From assembly GCA_003864495.1 (NCBI GenBank), contig ML133436.1, positions 4,816,212-4,880,211 of the forward strand: a DNA stretch of 64,000 bases, given 5' to 3'. The position numbers were made by a program, and so were the translations under genes. Source of the stretch: Nemopilema nomurai. Taxonomy: Eukaryota > Cnidaria > Scyphozoa > Rhizostomeae > Rhizostomatidae. Under the pieces are notes generated by a model. The model saw only the letters and a program-made list of their open reading frames with translations. It was not told where the DNA came from and did not search any database. Below are positions 27,811 through 41,003 of this stretch, one piece after another; within the stretch, counting starts at the first letter, position 1; every line of letters starts with the position of its first letter.

Positions 27811-30800
27811 TTAAAAATTTAAAGTAAGTGTATCACAGTGTATCACATACCTAAGTTCTGTCTTTTTAAATCGTGTGTTTCGAATCACGTTCAACTGATA
27901 TTTACTGAATGACTCGTTGGCCGCTTGCAGAAAGTCTGTAAATTTTTCTTCTAGAATGCACGAAATTGGCACAACGTGAATGATGTCATTATCCTGACAT
28001 TTTCCTTCCAGAATTTCAATTTTCGAGAGCAGCAGCTTCTTAATGTATCCAACAGTAAGGGCGTTTCGTTTCTTGAGACCACGACAGATAAGCAGCCTAG
28101 AGGCACACCATGAGTCTGGCTTTATAATGCTGACGTGGCAAAACTGCCGAATCAAAATGTAAACAATGCCAGCATTGAAATTTGTGAAGACATCGCCGAT
28201 TCGACATATCAATGCGCCGCCCTCTTCCAGTAAACTCAGTACAATGAATGCGATGGAGCAAAAGGTCTCCCTGCACGTTTCACTACCATAAACATCATCT
28301 GACATCCCAACAGCACAACAAAAAAGCAGGTCGAATGATGGCCTTTCCCAACCAGTAGATTCTGCGACAAGCCTCAGCGCTGCATTCAAAAGATCCAAAC
28401 TTTGCTCAGAGCCCTGGAATGCTTCTCCTTTGTCACAGCTGGAAGAAGCGGCCGAAGAGCATGCATCTGAAGTAGTCGATGCCAATTGAACTGCATCGAG
28501 TGTAATCTTGACGTTCTCCTCATAACACACATTCAGGGCCGTTGGCTGCTTGTACCCACCCAGTTGAATTACTGCCTCTTTCAAAACAGCGTCATCAGTG
28601 AACCAGGCCCGTGTCGCTGCCATGTCAACGTCCACCTTGATTGCGAAATCTTCCAGTTTACACAGCTCCCTGGCTTCTAATAAGTCTTTTAGCAGATAGT
28701 TCGAGCCGAACTGGGTGCTCTTTAATTTCGAAAACTTTTTGCCAACAATAGGAAACCACTCAGCAACTTCGACTTCCGCGATATCATTGACAGCTTCGGA
28801 AAACACGTGACTAGCAAAAGATTCCCCACAGCAATCTGAAAAGATGACCACTTTTAAAACAAAGAGGCTGCAAATTGGCTTTGAAGAGTAGCAACAAGTT
28901 TTCAAATTTAAGGATATCAAATTATATAAACAACATAAATGACCAATATAAAATAATTTGATATAATGTAATCAAATATAACTCAAATATAACGCAATTT
29001 ACTATTATGTTACAAAGTATCTGCACTTAGGCAAAACAAGGCTGGATAGAGAGCCTTGAAAATATTCAATTTCGTTGACTTAAGAAGAGAGCAGTTATGC
29101 AATTACAGATATAAAAGTAGATGCAGACCTCTTGGTAAAAGAGGGTTGGATAATCAAAAAATTGCAAATCAATAAACCTTTTTGGTCAATCCTATCGAGC
29201 CAAGTAGAATATTTCTTCTGCGACCTTTCATAGAAGTTTCCAGAAGAAAAGTTATGACTGTGCTCTTTGGGGTGAGACAGAAGGTCTGGAGGTGCCCCTT
29301 CTGCAAAGGTCACGGCCTTTTCTTGATCAAGGGCCTGCAGGTCGAAATTGTTGACGAACATTCGACACATCGCATCCTTCTGTTCCTTTATAAACCTCCT
29401 CCTGTTTCTTCCCGCCTTTTCTGACAAACTTTTGTAAGCACTGATATTAGACTGTATTGCTTGAATTTGAAGGCGAATGAAGTACTCCTCGCACTCCAGA
29501 AGTTTGGATAAAAACCTTTCTGGTATATTCCTAAGTGGAATAAGGCTTGACGTGAAATCAGAAGAAGTGGTTCGCTGCATGACGGTGTTATAGAAGTCTT
29601 TACCGAGAACGTCGAGGCCACGAAATGCAATGCAGACAATGTATACCTCGGAATTTCCAGGTTTACTCGGACCTAAAAGAATATTCATTGGTGTAACAAG
29701 CAAATGCCGAGACAATTTATTAGCAATGAAAGTTGGTCACATTTTGAAGTAAGATGGAGGTGAAGTCAAAGCGCGAGCTGTACATAGAGACACAAACATT
29801 CAGAAGCAAAAATTACAAAAAAGTACAGCATCCTGGGCACAAAAATTGGCCTAAGCCATTTTACGGTTAGAACAGGAATCATCCAGAAAGTGACCGACCT
29901 TATTAGCGAAAGATATGCGAAACATTGACAAGGCAAAATAACAAATATTTGGAATACCTAGAAGTTAAATACCTGAAACCCTGCCGAAATTCTGAAAACA
30001 CCTTTGAATCACATCAGAGAATGTAAATCTAGTTTACGCTCTATCTTTAAATGAGTTTTCAATTGCAGCTTGTATGGATCACTATCAACAAGGATCAAAT
30101 TTTTAACCGCTATATCACATTTACTTTTACAGTATTACTCAACTACTTCTTAATATAACACACAACAAAGAAAATATAAAACAAAGTGCATACGTCTTGA
30201 AAAGACAAAGAGCCTGTTTTGAAACATCTTACATTTTCATTTGTTTTCAAATCATTTAACGCCAGCAGAATTAACCAAATAACTTACATAATTTTGACAA
30301 CATAATCGGAATCGATATAAAAGCTAGCGAAAATTGGATCACTGCTATTCTTAGCACCTTCACGACAAACAAACAGAAAATGTTCAGCTAAGGAGCAGAA
30401 GTGCAGTGAATAACAACTACTGACCTAGACGTATTTGCTTGATGTAAGTTCTGCAACAAAACTATGTAGTAACATTGGTCAAAAGTTGATCCTGAAGAGC
30501 TGACTTCACAAAAGAGTATAATCAGTATAGACTAATTCAATAAAATGACGGTTGACAAGATTGATTCAAAGGAATATCCTAAACCATTTCAGAAACAACA
30601 GAATCTGGACCATGCTTTATTCTTAGAAGCCGCCAATGCAAGTTTTACTTTGCCGCCCACAAACAAACTTTCGGCAACCCCTGCAACTTTTCCCGTGGCT
30701 AATTTCTTCAACCAATAAAAAACGTATGAAAATGTCATTAAACGTATAAAAGGCGTCGGTAAACCTCATAATAGACGCCTTCCAAAATCGGTCTACAAAT

Positions 30801-33800
30801 AACAGCTGCCTTTCAATACAGATATACCTAATATAACCGCCTACCAATATCAACAAACTATCGCTAGATTATCAGTAATGACCAGAATGTGTGCTCACAG
30901 GGGAACAAGGTAGGAAATACTAACAATGAGCCCTTCATTCATATGTGAACATTGTTTTACAATGGAAAAGTTGATCAAATGAAAAAATTTCCATGACGGA
31001 AAATAAAGCCATTTCAAGATCAATAAGTGCTCTTTTCTGTATCAATTTCTGTAAATTTACGCAGAGTGAACATCTGTTGAGAGGTACAAAAGGAAGAAAG
31101 TGGAAGAAAAAGAAAGCAAATGGAAGAAAGAGGAAGAGATGGGAAGAGAGAGTAAAAGAGAAGAAGATAGACATAAAAAGAGGAAGAAAGAGGAAGAAAG
31201 TGGAAGAAAGAGGAAGAAAGTGGAAGAAAGAGGAAGAGATGGGAAGAGAGAGTAAAAGAGAAGAAGATAGACATAAAAAGAGGAAGAAAGAGGAAGAAAG
31301 TGGAAGAAAGAGGAAGAAAGTGGAAGAAAGAGGAAGAGATGGGAAGAGAGAGTAAAAGAGAAGAAGATAGACATAAAAAGAGGAAGAAAGTGGAAGAAAG
31401 AGGTAGAAAGTGGAAGAAAGAGGAAGAGATGTGAAGAGAGAGTAAAAGAGAAGAAGATAGACATAAAAAGAGGAAGAAAGAGGAAGATAGAGGAAGAAAG
31501 AGGAAGAAATAGGAAGAAAGAGGAAGAAAGAGGAAGAAAGAGGAAGAAAGAGGAAGAAAGAGAAATAAAGTGGGATAAAAAAGCGGTTAGATAAGTAGCT
31601 AGGGACTGGTATTGACTTGAGAAAAACAATCAAATGAATTTGAAAAATGTTTTCAAAGAAAATGACCAAATTTTGCAGGAAAAAGATCTCGAAAATTCAT
31701 ATCTGAAGGGGATAAAAAGAAGGGGCTTAAAAAGAATAACCAAGAAGTCTAGTTTATCGCAAGTCTTAAATAATCTGACAACATCATCCAAAAGTGATCA
31801 ATACTGCCCAATGTTTTTATCATACACCAACATCCAACAAACGGCTATAATCACGAGAACGTTTCTATACAAGGGAAATAGTTGGAGATAGTTCAAACAT
31901 GGAGAATATTTGAACTCGTTTAAGAGGTAGGATAGTATCCCCCTTTCTGATAATAAACGCAAATTACAACAAGCTTTAACTTTACAAAGACAATTATTTC
32001 AATATGCCTGTTTCTGTGATACAGGGCTGAAATACACGGTCAGCTAAAGATGATCAGTTTCAACGGACGATCTATTTTGGTCAGTTTTGCATGATCGATA
32101 TTCGATGAGCACTTTAATGGCAAGGCGTCTGAAGACTTGGCTAATATCGAAAATGACACAGGAGAGATTCAACAGTTTGGCCATTATCCACTCTCATAAA
32201 TGCAAGACTGATACATTGAACTTGCTTTACAATGGAAACCAATTTTATAACAATGAAAACAGGCCCCCTAAATTTTTGAAAATTTGTCAGGGAGGACATT
32301 GACAAAGAGTTATTTTAAAACATATCTCTGCTCTAGTAAAATCGTTAAGCTGCCTAATTCAATCGGCCAATAGCTATCGGCCTAATTCAAAAAGGCTTTA
32401 TTATATGTGTTATCAGAACAAACATTTTCTACAGTTTTAGCCCCCCCCCCTCATTTTCTTCAACCCCACTTTCCGCGGTCTATTTTGGTCAGTTTTGCTT
32501 GATCGATGTTCGATGAGCCCGTTTACACGATCAGTCGAAACTGATGATATAGTGCTATTTTCTTTCATTTCGCGATTTTGGCGACACAAAAGTTGCTTTA
32601 GTTACAGCCGTGGTGTCAAAACGAAAGAAAATATCTTTCTGAGTTTATCAAAGATCTATTAGACTCTTCAAGCGATCAACTAAGCTCTTCAAAATTCTGC
32701 TTTATTCCATTGCAATCTTTGCTTTATTCCATTGCAATCTTTGCTTTATTCCATTGCAATCTTTGCTTTATTCCATTGCAATCTTTGCTTTATTCCATTG
32801 CAATCTTTGCTTTATTCCATTGCAATCTTTGCTTTATTCCATTGCAATCTTTGCTTTATTCCATTGCCAATCTTTGCTTTATTCCATTGCAATCTTTGCT
32901 TTATTCCATTGCAATCTTTGCTTTATTCCATTGCAATCTTTGCTTTATTCCATTGCAATCTTTGCTTTATTCCATTGCAATCTTTGCTTTATTCCATTGC
33001 AATCTTTGCTTTATTCCATTGCAATCTTTGCTTCATTCCATTGCCAATCTTTGCTTTATTCCATTGCCAATCTTTGCTTTATTCCATTGCAATCTTTGCT
33101 TTATTCCATTGCAATCTTTGCTTTATTCCATTGCAATCTTTGCTTTATTCCATTGCAATCTTTGCTTTATTCCATTGCAATCTTTGCTTTATTCCATTGC
33201 AATCTTTGCTTTATTCCATTGCAATCTTTGCTTTATTCCATTGCAATCTTTGCTTTATTCCATTGCAATCTTTGCTTTATTCCATTGCAATCTTTGCTTT
33301 ATTCCATTGCAATCTTTGCTTTATTCCATTGCAATCTTTGCTTTATTCCATTGCAATCTTTGCTTTATTCCATTGCAATCTTTGCTTTATTCCATTGCAA
33401 TCTTTGCTTTATTCCATTGCAATCTTTGCTTTATTCCATTGCAATCTTTGCTTTATTCCATTGCAATCTTTGCTTTATTCCATTGCCAATCTTTGTATAA
33501 GCTGGCTATAACATCACATAAACTCGGTTTTTCCTCCCGACCGCGGTTAGTTTGCTTGACGCACTTTGCTTTGCGAATCCTTGTCTTCGAAAAATAGAAT
33601 CCTCCATGTGAGGCTCAAGGAGGAGATTAACTTTTCGTCGCTTACAAATCAACTGACAAACTTATTTTTAGTCGTTGTAATGAGTCGCTACAGCTGCAAT
33701 GATTTGGCAAAACATTTTGAGATAAAAAAAAGGAATATCCTAACATTTGCATGTGGACTGTCTCTCAAACATAAAGTCACAAATGGCATAATGCTGAGCA

Positions 33801-36216
33801 AGGGTAATAATAAAATATGGAAAAGACACAGCGGACACAAAGAGTCCTTTCTATTAATTTATCGAAAAAAGAACCACAAAAGCTGTGGACGTAGAGCCAC
33901 CACAAAAAGCCATGCATTTTGATACTGACAGTGATACAAGCTCATCCAGTGATGTCAACTTACATATCTAGAAAAATGTGAACAATTTTGGGACTTTGTT
34001 TTATCATACATCAATATATTTCTCCATCTCTTTTCTATTTCAACTTTACAGGTGGTACACTACCATTTGAAACAACTGCAATCATATGAAACATAAACCT
34101 CATCAAAAACTAAATGAACATTGACCATCAGTGTAGTCTTCAACAAACTTTTTCAACAAATTTAGAACAAGATCTTCGTTGTTTTATTAGATGTTTGTCA
34201 GTGAGCCTCTCAAGCCCCAAATGCTTGTTATCAAAAACTGAAAATGTAAAAACAACTTAAGCGTACTAAAAATGCTCTGTTCCATTAGAGCAATTGACTA
34301 GAATAAATGGATTAGAAGAATTATTGCCATTCAAAACAAGATGCCAAAAGAATAGTAGAAGACAGCTCTTCAAAATAACAAAATAACTAACCTGGTTTGC
34401 AAAAGTGGACTTGCTCAAAAGCGGTACAGAGCAGAAAAACCATTGATATTGTGAATTCCTCAAGCACAGTAAATGCTTTGATGACAAAATTCCCTCCAGT
34501 AGAAATTATATTTATAGCAGTAACAAATTCCCAATAGAGCAGATATGAAACAAGAGCTTCTTGCATGTCTGGTTTTTCAGAGCAATCAATACTGCCATCA
34601 GCAGTTACCTAGGTATTGAATGATAAAGAAATTAGATGCCCAACAAAAACAGCAATAAAAAGAATACAAAAAGGAATTTGTGCTAGCAACACTGAAACTG
34701 AAGATTGGTTTTTAAAAAATTGTGAAAACCCTATGACACATCTATTAAGTAAATTTTATTACCTTTCTCAGTTTATGGACGAAAAGGGACTTTGCCCAGT
34801 GTGTATGATTAATATCAGGATCATGTTACTTATCTGGCCATAGGTCAACAATTTTATGACATTTTGCAATTAGGTTGGGTTGGGCATTGTTGATTGCTAG
34901 TTTTTAGCTCCTCTAGAAAAACTGCATAGATAGAGGTTCTAAAAACTGTGAGGTAGTTGTAGAATCAAGAGGTAACAGGATGTCTGACCCTGAAAAAATT
35001 TCAAAATAGTGTGAGAGTACTTCTTAAATTTGTGTGATTTGAGGAATAATGACATTGTTCGGCTGTGTATAAAAATTGTAAATTTTATGAGCTAATCTTT
35101 TGAAATGGAGAAAACTAGCCTTTTATAACAAATGATGCATCTCGTGCTAGGAGACCCCTCATTTTTAAAATAGGGATTATGCCAATTTATTCGATGAGTA
35201 GTTGGCATAGCTATACCTTAAAATGATCCGGTTGTGTTTATTCAAACAGATATAAAGGGGTTTTTCGAACTCAAACTCAAGATCATAACATTTTTTCAGC
35301 TAATCAATTCATTAAATGAAACATCATTTAAGTTTGTTATTAAAAATTCAAATGCCATAGTTCGGGGTTGATTCTACAATTTATGTATATACATTTATCT
35401 GATGCATGTTTTTTTCATATCAAGTGTTGCACTCAAAGCATTTGCTTTGGCAGTCATTTTGCTGCAAGGCAGGGTGATATGGTTGTCTTTGAGGATGAGG
35501 AAGACTTGTGTAACCAATTGTCGTATAGGCAGTGAGGAATGAGTGGAATGTCTTACCAAATTCACACTCTTGCTCTTTTCACATGCATCTTTCAGGTGTT
35601 CCAGGTTTTTCAAGCTTGCCAAATCACCAGTGAAATCTTCACCAAAATGCCAGTTGTTAAGTGTTTTCTTAATAAGCCGGTCATCAGTTATCATCTCCCC
35701 TATGTTGTTGCCTTCATAATATGGATTAAATGTTGTTGCTCTCCAGCTCAATGACAGATCTGGGAACTTGTTGACAATGTGATGATTTAAACATGTCACA
35801 AACGCGCCTGGGGCTTCACATAAATGAACACTTGAAAATTTCCCTTCCAGGCAACCCTGATCTCTTTTCACCAGTTCAAAAGTATTTAGAATCGTGCAAA
35901 ATTTCAGCCATGCTTGGGTACACAGCTCTGCATTCAAAACTGTTTTACAATGTCTTGACAGGTGGCCACATAAATTCATGAAATTTGTATGTGTCCGCCA
36001 TATTTTAATATCAAAGTCATTCAGTCTCGACTTTGTAAAGTTGAGTTCATCTTTCAGCTCTTCAATCCGCCGCACAAAACTGTCATAGAAAGGCTTACTA
36101 ATTTCCTTGTCCTTGCAGCTTTCCTCTTCATCTTTACATCTGACATCCTTACTTGGTAAAGTAAGGTCAAAACATTTCCCAAACAAGTTTCCCCACTCTA
36201 AAGAGATTGCAGACAT
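27811..36216 (-). CDS. CMTR2: Cap-specific mRNA 2'-O-methyltransferase 2 (cap-2 methyltransferase)
   Basis: Four exons on the minus strand: 36216-35557, 34608-34392, 29672-29178 and 28835-27811 (660+217+495+1025 = 2397 nt, 798 residues; phases 0,1,1). CMTR2 adds the 2'-O-methyl group to the second transcribed nucleotide of capped mRNA. Residues 131-139 (HLCEAPGAF) are the SAM-binding motif. LCTQAWLK (Lys105), TADGS (Asp224) and FVIK (Lys264) are the K-D-K catalytic residues of the RrmJ-type fold. GNSEVYIVC follows in exon 3. Exon 4 is a second, degenerate methyltransferase-like domain, which is normal for CMTR2. An in-frame TGA lies just upstream of ATG 36216, supporting this start. Length is close to the human protein (about 770). 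Confidence 0.93.
31088..31570. repeat. GA-rich hierarchical tandem array
   Basis: Built from a 10-bp basic unit (GGAAGAAAGA/GGAAGAAAGT). A larger period of 100, 100 and then 90 bp is marked by recurring GAGAGTAAAAGAGAAGAAGA followed by TAGACATAAAAAG, near 31141, 31241, 31341 and 31431. On the CMTR2 sense strand the array is almost pure pyrimidine. Long open frames across it on both strands are low-complexity artefacts. Confidence 0.93.
32071..32518. repeat. Pair of 40-bp direct repeats
   Basis: TCTATTTTGGTCAGTTTTGC and the following 20 bases at 32071-32110 recur at 32479-32518 with about two mismatches. The spacing is 408 bp, inside CMTR2 intron 2. Confidence 0.8.
32697..33496. repeat. 22-bp minisatellite (about 36 copies)
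   Basis: Nearly perfect tandem copies of a 22-bp unit that runs CTTTATTCCATTGCAATC then TTTG. Four copies have an extra C (TTGCCAATC, near 32866, 33042, 33065 and 33484). Because 22 is not a multiple of 3 and the unit lacks stops, all three plus frames stay open for about 250 codons and encode the same 22-residue repeat peptide. It lies in an intron and on the antisense strand of CMTR2. Confidence 0.97.
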
Positions 36217-38722
36217 CTTTAACAGTACCTTGATGATTCACCAAACAAAGTTTGAGCAAACGACCCTTGTTATTGCCATTTGGCCAAACTTTCTTCCCTT
36301 CCCCAAAGCTGATGAACAAAAGCCTCGTTTTGAGAATTAGTACCTTGTGTGCGTTAGAAAAGTATCAAATTTTGCGATTGTTTGTAACAGTAAAAATAAA
36401 ATGCTTCACAACGGGATCACAATAACGGAAACGACACATTTACATAAGACAATACATACTTGATAACAAAATTAAGATTAATCAGTGTTCATTGCCTTCA
36501 TGCTTCAGGCTCGAGTTTTATCGATCCAAAAATCAACCTGGATGTTGACAATATCGAATGGGCTTAAATTTTGGAGATTTCCGTTTTTTAGATTCTACGC
36601 GTTTTTGTTAAGCTCCATTTCCCAGGGATGGTCTTGTTATTCTTTGGTCAAAAGGAAGTTCCATTTCGTTGAAAATTCAATGTCATTCATACAAAAAGAA
36701 TGCTTATTGTGCAACTACTACGCATTGATGCGATCTCAAAGTGTTATAGCGATGTGTATCATTATACATTTTATTTTGAACTTTAAAACTTTGCTTGATA
36801 CAAGAAGACGTGGAGATGGTGAACTGTGATGGTCGTTTTTGTTTCTGCCACCGAAAATCGACAATGAATGAGCACTGTCACCTGCCACGTCGAAAGCTTT
36901 AACCTTGCAAAACAATTTTGCAAAGCCACGCCCATAGGAAATGTGCGTCAAGGATGTGAATGATTATCGACCTTTGCTTTCTGATTTTTGCGAAGAACGG
37001 CATAAACATCCACGATGGCTTTGTACCTTAGTCTGCGAGATCAGGTCAATGCTTTGAAAGAGATTTCTACAATTTCCTAGGTATTATGGTTGCTCTACAG
37101 TCTTCGAAACTAACGGTAAGAATGAGTCAATGCATGACCTTACAGCCAAAATTGAAAACATATATGTGCTAGGTGTACACACCAGAAGTGATCATGTAAT
37201 CTGTAATTTGTGTTTCTGTAAGTGGCATAGACACAATTATTGGGCTCTTGGTGACTATAACAACAAGAGATGAAGCCATTGTGTCTCACTGCGTTATCAA
37301 TAACTGTTGTGAAGAATTTGTCAATCTGATGGACGGCACTAGTATAACTGAATGCCAAACAATCTTGTGCAGTATCACCATGCTTTCTGCCTTAAGAAAA
37401 GTTTTAACGAAAGTCGCAATTATACCTTATAGACACATGTAGAATTTTCTGAAAGACGTTTTCATTTGAGATGACTAGAAGGCCAGACGAAGTCGTTAAG
37501 TTCAAATAGTGATGGCCCATTTGGGTTGACAAAGTATCTGAGCAATGTCATTTTGAAGAGACTCAGAAAACGTTAAAAGGATTTTGCATCATCCAACAAA
37601 TCTTTACAAAGAGATGTTTCTGGTGGTCTACGTTGTCAATGTGATTGCACGTGACTGGTTCCAGACGGGACTGGTTGTTCCGGGACAGATATTCGACAAT
37701 CAATCCGTTACTTGATGAGACAGATATCTCTCTACAATATTTAGATTAATGGGTAGGGGACCTCAAATTGTTGCATTAATTTCAGAGCTTTCTCTCATAA
37801 ACTAAATCCCTACTAAGTATAGTCGAGCGTTCGGACCAGCAGCTTAAATATCGAACCAGTTCGGGAGCTGTTCTAATCTGCTATCGATAGAAATCCAATA
37901 GACAAATGAAACGCAAATCCAATATCTTTGATAAAGCATAATTATTGCGAAAGAACTTGTTTGAAAGTACGATATTTGTAAACGGTCTTTAAGGCTTCGT
38001 CTGAATAGAGAAAATTTTTGATTGAATTTAGCGAACAAAGGAGAAAGAGCTCACATGACCCGTTCTGGGTCACGCAAATATGAATGTCACTTAGGACTCG
38101 CTTAGTGATAGGTGGCACCTATGGAAGCATCTCACCTTCCTTCAATCATGTTCAACTGCTTAAAATTCTTTATTAGGCTAGTTAACGGAATGACGCAGAG
38201 AGGATTGCACAGCCACCCAGGGCGATGCAAAAAGTTGTGAGCAGAAAAAGGCACAATTTGGAGCTATCTTGATCTTTTTTGCATGAATTTTCGAGTTGGA
38301 GCAGACTTTTTACTACAATCTTCTCAAAGATACCGTCAGCAACTAGGACGCTTAGAGATATGCCTTTTGGCTCTGATACTAATTAAAGACCTTGCTGACT
38401 GTCACTGAAACAGTGAATACACAGTGACAGGAGAAGGAACGATAGCACGTTTGTGACTATTTGCCGCTTGGTTGGCCTAGTCATCACACATGCTAGTGCT
38501 GTACTCGAGCCAGTCAACTGGTTTTGGGTTGAACTTATATACCAAGAATTAAAGTAGATGAAATGGTTTATAGATACCAGCTGAGCTTAAATGTTTACTA
38601 GAAGAAAAATGGTTAATCATGGTCGAAAGCAACGACGAAACAAGTTACATCGTACATGCTCTTTGTAATCAATAAGCGTAGTATCTAGCATAACACATGT
38701 CATTCCGATTCTCGTCAAACAG
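36217..38722. other. Intergenic stretch upstream of CMTR2
   Basis: It includes the CMTR2 promoter region and one copy of a 75-bp dispersed repeat. An ATG in a good context at 37016 (CACGATGGC) opens only 21 codons (MALYLSLRDQ...). I could not connect it to further exons. Confidence 0.4.
36411..36485. repeat. 75-bp dispersed repeat, copy 1
   Basis: Runs ACGGGATCACAATAACGGAA... to AAGATTAATCAG. It is identical to 42345-42419 except for one C/T difference, in the same orientation. The flanks on both sides are unrelated. Confidence 0.93.
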
Positions 38723-39109
38723 GCATTCTCAAAGTGGAAGACTTCTCAGTTGATCTGGAACAAGCAACAGGTACCTAGCCTCCAGGACTCTCAATTCAAA
38801 TCAAAAGCAACGACCAAAGAGCCTTTCTCTATCTCCATCCCCCTTTCTCATTTTTTCAACCTTGTTGTTGTCTCTCTTCTTCTTGCATACCTTATCACAT
38901 TCCTGCATGCAAGTAAATCAATTGGCATTGCTTTATAATTTGTCACATTACCCAACTGACTTCACTGTCAGATGTATGTGAACACATGGATCTTTGCATG
39001 AAAACAACATGTGAAGCTACGTTGAATTTTGAAAACTTCTGCAAAGATCATCACGTCTTCCACCTTTCTCGGGCGAGTTTGACTGATGTTATTTTTGCGG
39101 CAACTTTAA
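38723..39109 (+). CDS. Two candidate exons of an unidentified cysteine-containing protein
   Basis: Exon a (38723-38770, GILKVEDFSVDLEQAT) and exon b (38972-39109) join in phase 1 with good AG/GT borders. Exon b encodes VCEHMDLCMKTTCEATLNF then ENFCKDHH, with four cysteines, and leaves in phase 1. I found neither the upstream start exon nor a convincing downstream exon. The family is not recognised. The pattern of matched phases and non-repetitive sequence is better than chance but modest. Confidence 0.35.
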
Positions 39110-40780
39110 GTAAATATCATATTGATGTGATAATCCTCTTTGTGTTCCATGTTTGAGACACATTTTCATTTGTATCAATTATAACAGTAAACCTTCTAAT
39201 ACCAAACTCATCACAGCCAAAGTTTGTTGAAGCTGCATACTCAGCTCCAAAGCTCCTAAAAGATGTAATCGTGCAGGAATTTCTAAAAATTTTGCCTTTC
39301 AAAGTATAAAAAGAAAGTTGCCGAGGATTGCAGTGAAAACCCTAGGTTCATACAAAGTATCGCTTTGATAATATAGGCATAAGAAATGGAAACTTTTAAG
39401 TTACAAGGATTTTTGTTTTAACCGCAAAACTACGCCATGATCTTCTGCATCATTTTTGGCGATTTCACTTAGCTAGGCCTTTCACGCGGCAGCCGTTGCT
39501 CAAGCAAAACTCCTGTTGACAATGCCGGGTTTATATTGTAAATAAGGTCTTAAATTTATGCGACAAAACAGTAATCTACACAGTTTAAAATGCAGCCATT
39601 GCACGGAATCTCTGTTAAATGAGACATTGGGCGTATCATATAGAGTCAATAAACGCCCTGGGGAGAGGGAGTTTGCTTCCCACATTTTCCCACATTTTCA
39701 AGCCATTGAATTCCAAAGATCCCCGTTTCCATTGACAAGGTAGCTTTATTTTTCTAGGATTACTTTATTTTGAAGAACGATGTTTCTATTCTGCGTGTGT
39801 GGTTAACGTACCTACGATCGAAAACGCAGTCATATTGTAATGCAAGTCAACATGCGAAATCAGTGGAACATAACCAGTGAACACAAGCAAATAAACAAAG
39901 TTGAATTTCGGCTTTTTTGCTTAACAAAAATGTAGCCTCAAAATACCAAACAAAAAATACCACCAAGGATTCTGGATTGAAGAAGCCAGGGTGGCCAACC
40001 CAATAAGAGCAGACGATTTGGTAAAAATAGAAGAGCCTCCCCTCAAACCAATATCGCATTTGTATGCCAAATTGCAGAAAATGATATTTAACACATAAAC
40101 AGTAGCGCCATTGTAAAGCTTCTCAGAACGTTGGTTGAGCCCATCAAGGTTTTATTAGCAAAACCAGAATAGATTTATTTACTTAAACTTACGATGCAGG
40201 CTTATGGTTTTCCAACCAAAGATTTTTATCCATTAAATCCGTACAATGGCTTTTCGTTTTTTTACATTTCGAGCAGAAATTTGAGGTTGGTGTATGGTTG
40301 ATCGAATAAATGAGAAAATTCATTTGATGCCCTCCCGGCCTCTTTACAAGAACTAATCTTTTCTCAGTTGACTTTTGACACTGCATCCTGAATTCTATAC
40401 AATTAGATGGTATTTTTTTTATAAACGACATCTAACGTTAGTGGTATTTCACAAAAAATGTTCTTTTTATGATCGCCATTATAAGTAGATACAAAATATC
40501 AAACATAAGTAGCGCCGATGTTTCGCTTCTGCTTGCTAAACAGGGCCGACTTGCCTTTCTCCTAAATCGTTTAGAATGGGCCTTGGCAACGTGCTAATGA
40601 ACAAACGCGCAATTGATTGTTGACATCGACCGGGCTGTGACCTCCTCCAAGTACATTTTCTTACAATAACAAACCATTCGCCATTATCTTTTGTTGTTCT
40701 GCATCATCCGTGTCATCCTGTCTTCACCCATGGAGACAGCAAATCAGTTAGCTCTCCATAACGCCATTAGCGCTTTTAAC
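39110..40780. other. Stretch without a supported gene
   Basis: Contains several 60-80 codon open frames on both strands, with no splice-consistent chain I could follow from the candidate exons at 38723-39109. Confidence 0.35.
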
Positions 40781-40787
40781 ACACCAC

Positions 40788-40797
40788 TATAAATAGC
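40788..40797 (+). promoter_or_regulatory. Candidate TATA box
   Basis: CTATAAATAG is followed about 30 nt later by a GC-richer stretch (CTCCAGCCCCGC...) and, at 40914/40915, a donor-like CTCAAG|GTAACG. It could drive the small candidate gene just downstream. Confidence 0.3.
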
Positions 40798-41003
40798 CGC
40801 ACTCCAGCCCCGCTGTGCTCATAACTTAGTGCCCTCAGCAGACAGAACAGCACCGAAGTGACAATAAAACCTGGTTCCGACACAGTACTGTCAAGACTGC
40901 AAAAGTAAACTCAAGGTAACGATTGACCATCGACAATTTCAGCCAATTTTTTTCTAGTACATTTTAGAGCTCACTATTACGGGAAAATGTTGCTCTTCAA
41001 GTA

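Larger units (their letters stand above)
29673..34391 (-). other. Large intron 2 of CMTR2
   Basis: A 4.7-kb intron (donor GTTAGT, acceptor TTCTTTTAG on the minus strand), against about 0.9 and 0.3 kb for the other two. It holds the GA-rich array (31088-31570), a 40-bp direct duplication and the 22-bp minisatellite (32697-33496). The rest is AT-rich with no supported gene. Confidence 0.85.

Noticed and set aside
27811..28835. A catalytically dead methyltransferase as a separate pseudoenzyme gene
   Set aside because: Splice phases and sequence order show it is the C-terminal domain of CMTR2, where loss of the catalytic residues is normal for the family.
30935..31669. Long Ser/Leu/Phe-rich minus frames (190-244 codons) and Lys/Glu-rich plus frame
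   Set aside because: Low-complexity translations of the GA-rich tandem array.
32710..33597. Three overlapping 248-295 codon reading frames of a repetitive hydrophobic peptide
   Set aside because: They are the three frames of the 22-bp minisatellite. All give the same periodic peptide, and the array lies in a CMTR2 intron.
37016..37081. ATG in good context encoding MALYLSLRDQVNALKEISTIS
   Set aside because: Only 21 codons, and no following exon with a compatible phase could be supported.
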